Of a DNA stretch of 64,000 nt, positions 56,003 through 64,000 are shown piece after piece. Position 1 is the stretch's first letter. Every line of letters begins with the position of its first letter. This DNA is from Apiospora phragmitis (lineage: Eukaryota; Ascomycota; Sordariomycetes; Amphisphaeriales; Apiosporaceae), in NCBI GenBank assembly GCA_038363925.1, contig JAQQWL010000009.1, forward strand, positions 1,736,001 to 1,800,000, read 5' to 3'. The notes beneath the pieces were generated by a model. That model saw only the letters and a list, made by a program, of their open reading frames with translations. It was not told where the DNA came from and made no database searches. The translations under genes and the position numbers were made by a program.

Positions 56003-58015
56003 CTAAAGACCTCGCTCGCCAAGCTCCCAGAATGAGCGTTTGCCTTCCTTGGACCCCTTCTTCTGCTTCTTCTTCTGTCTCGCCCTAATCTCTTCCACCG
56101 TCTTCTCGGCTCTGACTCGGCGTGCCTCGATGGCCTTGTCAACCTTCTTATGGTAGTAGGACTTGGCCGCTGTTGTGTATTCTTGGTGCTCCTCGACTTT
56201 GCCTTGCACACTCAGCCACCATAGCTTCGTGCTCAGTTGTGCGTGCAAAAGGCCCAACGCCAGGTCGTCTCGCACATCGTGGGCCTGCCGGACAATCTCC
56301 GTCTCAACCTGGAACAACCGCTCTGAGACTCTATCCTTTGCAAGGACCTGCTTGGCCTTCTGGATGACCTGGGCAGAGACCCGTGCAGGAGCACCGATCA
56401 CGGCCAGTCCAGCATCCCGAAGTCCTTGCAGTACAAGGACCGAGTCCGAGGTCGTCGTGTCAGATGCCTGTTTAGATACCGAGTCAAAGACCGGCGTACA
56501 TGCTTCTTCGACCCATGCCGTTGTATCGTTGACTGTATTCACCACTTTCTGAGCGAAACCCCTGACAAGTTGTTTGCCGGCGTCAAGAGCACCGCCGAGG
56601 AGGTTGTTCCCGAAGTTTACGTGGAAGGTCTCATTGATTTTCGTCTTCCTAGTAGTTGCAATCGAAACATCAAGGATTCCATAGGCCTCCTTTAGTGGCA
56701 CTTGGATAACCAACCCCTCGTCGACTTCCGACATACCTATTGAGTTAGGATCGAGGTCATTCGATCCACGGCTGATAGCTACGAGCACTGTCTGTTTGGC
56801 AGGCCAGCTGGACATAACCTGCTGTGGGACCTTGATCAAGATAGCGTCACGACTGTAGACCTCAGCCGAACAGAGAGCTACTGCTGGCTCGGAATCTTCA
56901 ATAGCATCACTCTCTCTAGTGAAAGGCATTGATGCAATGCTTCCAAGGGAGCTGGTTGTTTGCAAGGCATTCGTAGTAGTGGTTGGCATCGAAGAAGGGG
57001 CGACAGCGGATGTAGGGACGGGTTCCTCCGTCTTCAGCCGGAGAGATGAGACAGATGCCGCTGGAACTGTTGATATCACGCCTGTTTGACTCTGGTTTGG
57101 CTTGAGGATGCTGATGACTGGAACGACAGCAGAGGCAATCAGGACGATGAGTAAACGAGTCAGTATCTGGCGCGTAGTCATTCTGTGGAAAGCGTCCGTC
57201 GCCACTTTGGACCAACTGTTGAGGAGCTCTTTCAACTCGGTCAAGCAGTCTGTTGCTGTGGTATAGACCGTGCGATCTGAGCCAGCCTTGTGGGTTTGTT
57301 CCTGAGCTGCATCAGCATCGCCGGTGGCCCTTCCCTGGCTCTTTAGCTTTCGCCTATGCGCCTCGAGGGACTCATCGCCCGAAACCGAAGAGCTTCGGGA
57401 TTTCAGCGAGTCGGTTGACGTGAAGAGCTCGGTAGGGTGCTCCAGGCTTTGGTCCGCCATATGTACCATGTTATCAACATGGCTATCGACGACAGTAAGC
57501 CCTTCGTTGTTATGGCTCGAGTGACTATGGGATTCCTCCTCGTCATCTTCGGAAGAGTCCGAGTCTACCTCGTTCGTGTCGGCGTCGGTGCCCGTTGTGT
57601 CGGTCATATCGGCAATACTTTGAACGTCGTCGGCAAGCTCGTGGACTTGGGGGTCGTAGTGGACCTCGGAGTAACTCGACTGGAGCTCGCCGTCATTGCC
57701 TATGACCTCGAAGCCGAGATCGGCGATGCTGGAATCCAGCGGCACCTCATCTTGTTGACTGCGGTTACGCATGATGTCAGGAGAGCTTGATGACACCCAG
57801 TTTGTTAGCTGCCTATTGCCAATAGGACGTGGAAATCGTAGCGTAGGCACCGAGCTGGAGACAACGTGGTCCGAAGGTGTGTGAGGCGAAGAAGGCGACG
57901 GCAGTGTGCGATCGTCAGTCGAGTCGATAGCAGATCGAAGCGTCTCGTTCGAGTGTCGATGTCGAACAGTTGCTGGCGTATCGGATGGGTGACCAGACTG
58001 TTCCGGCTGTTCCAT
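56003..58015 (-). CDS. Single-pass membrane protein of unknown function, 670 aa
   Basis: Intronless and unbroken. Residues 1-280 are hydrophilic, acidic and Ser-rich, with EVDSDSSEDDEEES near 149-161. One clear membrane segment lies at about 285-304 (LTRLLIVLIASAVVPVISIL), with no signal peptide. The 365 residues after it start with a Ser/Thr-rich stalk (PTTTTNALQTTSS), then a folded-looking beta region (VYSRDAILIKVPQQV, GLVIQVPLKEAYGILDVSI), then amphipathic helices (ALDAGKQLVRGFAQKVVNTV and others) and a very basic C-terminus (RQKKKQKKGSKEGKR). A short F102-E-V-I105 in acidic surroundings has the form of an Atg8-interacting motif. The family is unknown to me. It could be an ER or nuclear-envelope protein. 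The start is the first ATG. Confidence 0.8.
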   Translation of the reverse strand: MEQPEQSGHPSDTPATVRHRHSNETLRSAIDSTDDRTLPSPSSPHTPSDHVVSSSVPTLRFPRPIGNRQLTNWVSSSSPDIMRNRSQQDEVPLDSSIADLGFEVIGNDGELQSSYSEVHYDPQVHELADDVQSIADMTDTTGTDADTNEVDSDSSEDDEEESHSHSSHNNEGLTVVDSHVDNMVHMADQSLEHPTELFTSTDSLKSRSSSVSGDESLEAHRRKLKSQGRATGDADAAQEQTHKAGSDRTVYTTATDCLTELKELLNSWSKVATDAFHRMTTRQILTRLLIVLIASAVVPVISILKPNQSQTGVISTVPAASVSSLRLKTEEPVPTSAVAPSSMPTTTTNALQTTSSLGSIASMPFTRESDAIEDSEPAVALCSAEVYSRDAILIKVPQQVMSSWPAKQTVLVAISRGSNDLDPNSIGMSEVDEGLVIQVPLKEAYGILDVSIATTRKTKINETFHVNFGNNLLGGALDAGKQLVRGFAQKVVNTVNDTTAWVEEACTPVFDSVSKQASDTTTSDSVLVLQGLRDAGLAVIGAPARVSAQVIQKAKQVLAKDRVSERLFQVETEIVRQAHDVRDDLALGLLHAQLSTKLWWLSVQGKVEEHQEYTTAAKSYYHKKVDKAIEARRVRAEKTVEEIRARQKKKQKKGSKEGKRSFWELGERGL

Positions 58016-60864
58016 TCCGCGGTGACGACAGTTGAGTGCCTTGCTGGCTCACGTCATACCTCGTGCGATCTACCCTTTTCAGGAGATATGTAAGGAAAGG
58101 AAAGAGTAAAGTCTAGGTAATGGCAGGTGTAGAAGCAGGAAGGCTGAGGACGACGACTGACGACGGCCTGTGCAATGCGGGGCTGTAGGGTGGGAAGGTG
58201 TAAGTGTGGGAGTGGGTGAGATGCGTGGTACGTATTGATGTTGAGCAGGTTGACTGACAGCCCGTTAGGCAGGTGCATCAATGTAGATAGGTGGCCGGTC
58301 AACAGCAGGTGTAGAAAGGCAAGAAATGAGGAAGAAAGGCCTATCAACGGAACTCGATGCCTAGGGCAGTGAGAAATGAAGGCGGAATTGTTACCTACTT
58401 TGATTGTAAGGGTCTGGTCTGATCTTGTGATCTGTGAGGACCTGATTGATATCTTGGACCGATCTCGTTTAACCTGACAAGCCCCCAGCCCAGGTGGTTT
58501 AGTCAGGCAGCTAGGTTGAACCTGAGGAAGGGCAATGCGCCGCAATGGACGGTCGTGGTCAATCAAATATTTGAAGGCGCGTAACCAGGCAGGATATTTG
58601 CCAAAAGCTGATAGACGAGGGACAAAGTTGTTTCCTTGTCTGTAGGTATTATCAGCGGCTAATGAATGTTCTTCTTGGGGTTGTTCTTCCTCAAAGCTCA
58701 GCCCAGTGATAGGTGTCTGGTTTGCCGGGAGAATAAGAAGGGGATTATCATTTCATGCAGCAGGAAAGGGAAGATTTGCTCCTCAAGGTTTCGTTTGCTT
58801 TGTGCTGAACCAGGTGGATGGTGTCTGCCTGGTCGTCCGGTTCGTTCGTCCGTCGAGCGAGTAAAGGACGGAAGTTTGTTAATGTGGTGACTTTACTTGA
58901 TAAATGACGGAAGTTAGGTGCCAGTTGCCAACAACCTCAGCCAAGACCCCGCAGTGGGTTGAGGTGAGATAGTTGCAGGGGTCCGATTGCCCTGTGGGTA
59001 CTGGGGTAATACTGCTGTTGAGTGGCCTAGATGACGGGAACTTTCAAACCATATCTGTCCGCCACGCCGTAGTATTTGCTTCGAAACGAATATGGAAATC
59101 TTTTGTTCATTAATAGTGGTTTACAGCCAGCCCAAAATCCGCATCTCTCCCTCGTCCGGTCCAGAGCAGTTTGTTGTGCAAAGTCTTGGGCAGGTGGGAA
59201 CTATTGATTGACTTTGTACATACGATCTCCAGGTTCTTTGATAAGAACCACCTTTGCCCGCCCGCCCAGCAAGCGCCTACTTTGCCCCGTCCGTACATAA
59301 GCAAAAACCCCGACTGATAGTGCCGGAGGCCACTGGTGTTAGATAATATTCATCGCCAGAGATGTGATCAACGCCTCATGTAGAATACGTTAGGTAGGGA
59401 CTTTCAAACTCCCGGGCAGACGTGGATGCATCTGGTCAGGTCGCAAACGTACCATCCGAGTCCGTCAATATGTGTGACGTGGGTGCAGGTGGGGGGCGCG
59501 CGACATCGTCAACCATCCAGCGCAGCGCTATCCCTATCAGCAGCCCCTTATCAGCGGGACAGAGGGGTTCCCAGGCCTTCTGTCTCCTTTAGCGCTCGAA
59601 GCAAAAGGCACGCGGCACACCTCGTGAGCTCGGATTGCGGGGTTATTATCAACTCTCAATGTAGATTGATAGATGGGATTTGTTTGTCTGTTCCATTACC
59701 ATATGCTTACCATATGCCGGTGACTAAGCATATACATGCGCATACGTCCGGATATATCGAGGTTACCATGATCCAGACCCCTATTTATGAAGGATTGCAT
59801 CCAACCCATGGATCCTTCTAAACCCACGATCTCAAAATCGAGACCGACACATCTACCGATGCTGAAAATCAAATCCATATCGGTCACCAGGTGGCGTAAT
59901 ATGGTATATATGCGCACTTGAGTTTCACAATTCGCTCACGTGGGTACCTGCGAAGTGCGTTACAGGCTATTGGGCTCAGCTTGTCAGCCCAATATAAGCC
60001 CAGTCGTTTCATCTCAACAAGGTCCGTCCGCTCCACGTCAGTGATTATCCCGTACATGGTGTTCCCTCCACTACTCACCAACAAGCAATGAGAACCAGCA
60101 GGGTCCAGGCAATATCCCACCAATGGGTCTTGTCCCCGGTGCGGATGCCAATACAGATACATTGCCGTGTAATCGTGGCGAGTGGCGATGCCCATCTACT
60201 TCGGATTACATACGACTGAAACATGTCGCGTAAGTAAGAGTTCAACCGGCCCAAGTTCACGAAGCGGCCTGGTCATTGGCGTGTTCATCTAACCAATGTT
60301 TTTCATCTCATTATATACTACACATAGTAACATACGTAATCCGACGTCCCCCTCAGGTCTTCAACAAGAAGATGACATCCAGTGACGTTCCAGGACATAA
60401 ATCTATACCAAACTTTGAGCCGTAAAATCGTTGGCCCTCCCACCGAGTTCGCATGATACCGCGAACGCCAAAACTCCCGTCAGAAACTGATTCCTACCAA
60501 CGTAACTTCATTCTAGATCGGAATCCACAGCTTCCCTTGGATTGTATCCATCTCAAGAAACTCCCATATGTGCAACGTGAGAACCGCTGAGTCCCAGGGC
60601 AGTATAGACTGGGCTGATGCAGTAATCCTCCTATATAAGCCGAAGGCAGCAATAGTTGCTCAGCTGCCTCTGTAGGTGCTGACCTTTCGAATCAAAGGGT
60701 ATCAGAAAAATTGCAAATAGCAAGATTGCCTCCGTCCCGGCAGGCAGGCAAGACAAAAGGAGACTCGTAAATGACAGCACAGACCGCGGGTACTCGACAA
60801 TAGTCCCAGACATGGGCAAACCGGCGCGCCGTGGCTGTCGTCGGAAACACACAAGGTATCGCCA
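58016..60864. other. 2.8-kb region with one weak minus-strand frame
   Basis: Mostly anonymous. A 103-codon minus-strand frame, 59884..60195 (GIATRHDYTAMYLYWHP, then GYCLDPAGSHCLLVSSGG and DVERTDLVEMKRLGLYWADKL), has unusually protein-like composition but begins without a supported start or upstream exon. It may be a gene remnant. Nothing else is supported. Confidence 0.4.
59884..60195 (-). pseudogene. Possible gene fragment
   Basis: Balanced, globular-looking composition with aromatic and cysteine residues, ending in YYATW and a stop. A second minus-strand frame just upstream (60075..60260, MNLGRLNSYLRDMFQSY) overlaps it in another register, as if a longer coding region had been frameshifted. 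I recognise no family. It could equally be a chance frame, or a gene whose other exons I missed. Confidence 0.25.
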
Positions 60865-61837
60865 TTATAGAACGTCATGCTTTTGCAACACCTTCTTGAG
60901 GGAGTCGCTGTCAAATTCTTCTTCTGGGATCATTTCGATAAGCCCAGTGAGGTTGGCAAAGAGGTCGCCTTGGTTGCGGTAGGCAAGTATAGCCGGCACA
61001 GCAGCATTGTCGAACTCGATGTCCTCATAATGGATCTTGACGAAGTGGACGTAAGGATGTGCGGTGACCAGAGGTCGCAAAGCTTGTTGGATCAAACCGG
61101 ATACTTGGCACTGTAGAAGTGATTATTAGCAAGCGTGTGCGACAAGGTGTGGAACAAATTCATCCAGCAGAATGGGTGCGGCTTACCTCGTGATCATAAA
61201 CGAAGACGACAACAACCGTATCCCTCGCGACCTTCTCAATGGCGTCGAGGTAGCCCAGGGCGTCGACTGTATCAAGACGGCCGAACATGCGCAGGCTCGG
61301 GCTCGTCCTCCGGTTGGCCCGGGCCTTGCCCTGCGCCTCGGATTCGAGCTCCTTCCGCCGCGTCTCTCGCCACTGCTGCAGGAAAACTTCTTCGTCCTCG
61401 TCGACATCCTCCTCGCTGTTCTCTGCGCTCTGGCTGTCCTTGCTCCTAACCAGGTCCCCGATGCCCATGACGGAGCGTCGGGCGGCGCGGACCCTGTTGC
61501 GCCACTTGCTCTGGCGAGCCTCTTCGTAGGCCCTGGCATCGGCGATAACGCCTTTCACTCCCGTGGCTCGACCCGAGTCGAAAGCGGCGGGGGGTAGTTT
61601 GTAGTCACCGCCCTCGACGGGGGTCCTCATGTTTGGCATGCGCATGGCGGCGTCTATTTGCTCGTTGCGGAAGCGATCCTCGTCGTCCTCTTCACTGTCG
61701 TCGGCCTCTCGGCGTGCCTCTTCTCTGTCTTCAGGATGGATACGTAGGCTGTCACTGCCGGAGTTCTTGTTCAAGAGGTCCTGGAATTCTTCCTGGGCTG
61801 GAGTTGGGTTGGGATTGCTAGTAGCAGAGGAAGACAT
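60865..61837 (-). CDS. Phosducin-like protein (thioredoxin-fold G-beta-gamma regulator)
   Basis: Phosducin-like proteins help fold and assemble G-protein beta-gamma dimers. Two exons, 61187..61837 and 60865..61110, encode 298 aa. The N-terminal half is acidic and helical (EARREADDSEEDDEDRF, then QSKWRNRVRAARR). The thioredoxin-like domain starts near MFGRLDTVDALGYLDAIE and continues VVVVFVYDHE, CQVSGLIQQALRPL, YVHFVKIHYEDIEFDN, AVPAILAYRNQGDLFANLTGLI and the tail DSDSLKKVLQKHDVL. Both exons join at phase 0 (GTAAGC to CTACAG). It corresponds to the fungal BDM-1/Plp1-type protein. No frame defects. Confidence 0.88.
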
Positions 61838-64000
61838 GGTGACGCGCAACGTGGGTTGACGGGTAGTATTAAGTAGCTAGCAGACGGCAGAGCAAGTAAC
61901 TCGGTACCGTGGCCCGAGAGTTGAATGTCGGTTGATTGAATACGAGTACCAGACCAGGATCACAGCAAGTCGCGTGGCCTGAGATGGGGGTGTGGGAAGG
62001 GGGTGTCAAGGTGGGAAGATGGCTGATTTGCCAATGTTCCAAATGGGTTGACGGAGAAAGGCGGGCTTTGTTTTGGATATTACTGTTGTGGTATGTCCAG
62101 GGTACAGGGTTTTGCAGGGTTTTGATCGTTCGCTCCGGAGACCAAAGCAGGAAGAAGACAAGTCAAGGAGACTTGGAGAGGGGGTGGGAACGCAGAAGGC
62201 AGGCAATCCGACGATGTGCGGTGAGGGCGGAGCAGTAGAAAGGATACAGCTTGTTTTAGATACAACCCACTGCTACGGGGTGCTACAATATGCGTCAGCG
62301 CGTTTCAGAAATGGGGAATGCAAAGCGTTGGCAGAAAGTGGCCAGTGAGCAGGACGGGAACGGAGAACTGGGCTGGGCTGGCGTGTCAGAGACTAAGGGT
62401 AGCGCCAGACCCGCCTGCAGACTTGGATGGTTCACTAGGAAAATTAAAATGCTCTGTGAAATGAGAAAGAGAAGAAGAAAAAAAGTGATCTAACGGCCCA
62501 CGCGTTTGGTGGTCGGGCAATAGTACATATCTGCAACAGCTGAATACCTAAGTATGGAGGAGTGGGGTTGCCAATGTATGTGTAGAATGAAAAGAAAAGA
62601 ACGAGTTGAAGAAAACAGTTGATTCACCACGGCAGTTAATAGTTTCATATGTACGACGAGGCACATGTAAATATGCAGATATGCTGGGGTTATGCCGTGC
62701 GACGGCAAACAAGCCCCAAACATTGTCTCAAATTTCCCACTAGAAGCATGAGGTGGAAGCATGGAAAGACGATCGAAAGAGTGGGAATGGAGATTGTACG
62801 TTGAAACCTTGACTCAACCAGCAAAAGGATGATAGATGATGTGATGATCGCAGATGAATGAGATCAGAGCCTAATCCCGGAACCGCTTTCGACTCCGGAC
62901 TTCCCTTGTTTTGAAACTGTATCCTAGAGATGGACAGACGCAAATCACGAGGAGAAGAAGAAACAAGTATTCGTGTTCATCCCCATCTTTCAACTCTTCG
63001 GGTCGTGCGTGTTGTTTCTCGTCATGCAGCGCATCTGGGGTTCAGCGGGACGGAGGCAGAGTAGGAGGTAATTTGGGACGGGAGTGCATACGGGTACCTA
63101 CACACATGCCTACGGTGCTGCGCGGCTGCAGTTGGTTCGAGTCGTAGTAAAATGATTTTCTTTTGGGCTTCCAAATCTGTCTGGTCCCTAGAAATTACAC
63201 GTGGCTATCGACAGGGGGAACTGACTCCAACCCAACAACCAACTGCTGCATCCGCCACGATCCCAGAACCCTACATATCTTACATGCTGACCTCGCGTCT
63301 CGATGCTTCCTTCGCAACTTGGCACATGTCGGTCCCAGCTCCCAGTCTATTTTTGTAACGGCCATCCATTTCCCCGCCCGGGCTTGCTTACTACTCGAAC
63401 GTTTCGGCTTGAACCTGCAATGCTTCGCAAACACGTCTTCGGCCGTGTGCGTTGTAGTATGTATGTAGCTTCTGATCGCATCCCGCTTTGAATGGGCTCA
63501 GAGTGTTGAGCTATCGTGCTGGCAACAGACAGACCCTGGTTCCAGGAGGTGAGGCAGCATCGGAATTGGTCCGAGCCCTACCTAACGTCGGCACTGCCAT
63601 GTTTAGGGCTGCAGCCTGCCTTGTTAGGTTAGGAATATGGCATTATGTCGCTGTGTTCAAGGTTGATATTTACCGGTCAACCCGACGGGGTTATTGGAAC
63701 ATCCGATCACTACAGTCATGCAGTTGGCTCGTGGCAGAAGTCGTGCTATTCATTTGGTATGCCACCCTCGTTCTCATCCGCGAAGTCCTGTACTCAACTC
63801 GGAATCTGCTTAACCTGAACGGGTTGAACGTACAGGGCATCTTCCCGGAAGCTTGGAACCCCATGCGGCCATGGCCACTGTGCATATGCGCCACTGTTTA
63901 CCCATCTCCGGTGGGATCAGCATCAATTATGCAGCCCCAACGGGTTCATTTCGAGTCAGTCACGGCTTTCGGGTGCAAGAGACTCCCTTCAGCCAACCAA
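61838..64000. other. Intergenic, no gene seen, to the window end
   Basis: About 2.2 kb. The first part is the promoter of the phosducin-like gene. Open frames are short and mutually overlapping. No tRNA-like or repeat element was found. A gene could begin beyond the right edge. Confidence 0.45.

Overview
The window looks like nuclear DNA of a filamentous ascomycete (Pezizomycotina, most likely Sordariomycetes). Protein-coding genes are spaced 0.2-3.5 kb apart. Most introns are short (43-192 nt) with GTRNGT-type donors and CTRAC/CTAAC branch points. There are clear fungal orthologues of the branchpoint-bridging protein, MMM1, VPS45, MTO1, RCE1, the Ran-binding protein Yrb1 and a phosducin-like protein. 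There is no operon structure. I found no intact transposon, CRISPR array or secondary-metabolite cluster.

Layout. 0-6 kb: a small GATA-finger protein, a 3-beta-HSD-type short-chain dehydrogenase and, convergent to it, a membrane-anchored zinc-finger protein. 6.3 kb: initiator tRNA-Met on the minus strand. 6.8-9.9 kb: an intact, three-exon rvt gene, a domesticated cellular reverse-transcriptase-related gene and the most unusual gene here. 11-21 kb: a two-finger nuclear protein with an in-frame intron, a seven-helix membrane protein, a weak orphan ORF, a four-exon secreted cysteine protein and an orphan 350-aa-class gene. 22-30 kb: branchpoint-bridging protein, a 2EXR remnant, a secreted protein, a GH114 glycosidase with an in-frame TAG, and the ERMES subunit MMM1, which is divergent from VPS45. 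33-39 kb: MTO1, an FAA-hydrolase-fold enzyme and RCE1. 39-42.4 kb: gene-poor. 42-50 kb: a large serine-rich double-membrane-segment protein, a luciferase-domain (PF17648-like) protein and an F-box protein. 50-54 kb: a DUF1996 secreted protein, an eight-cysteine mini secreted protein and Yrb1. 56-62 kb: a 670-aa single-pass membrane protein of unknown function and a phosducin-like protein. The rest is gene-free.

A strong overall pattern is that about half of the genes, including ones that should be indispensable (BBP, VPS45, MMM1, RCE1, Yrb1), need one to six single-base corrections. Most of these lie in G/C homopolymers and most are missing bases. Once corrected, each frame closes exactly. 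Other genes (rvt, MTO1, DUF1996, seven-helix protein, 56-58 kb protein) are perfect over 1-3 kb. This points to homopolymer-length error in the assembly rather than pseudogenes. The TAG in the GH114 gene is a different kind of change. Exon limits below are my own splice models from the sequence.
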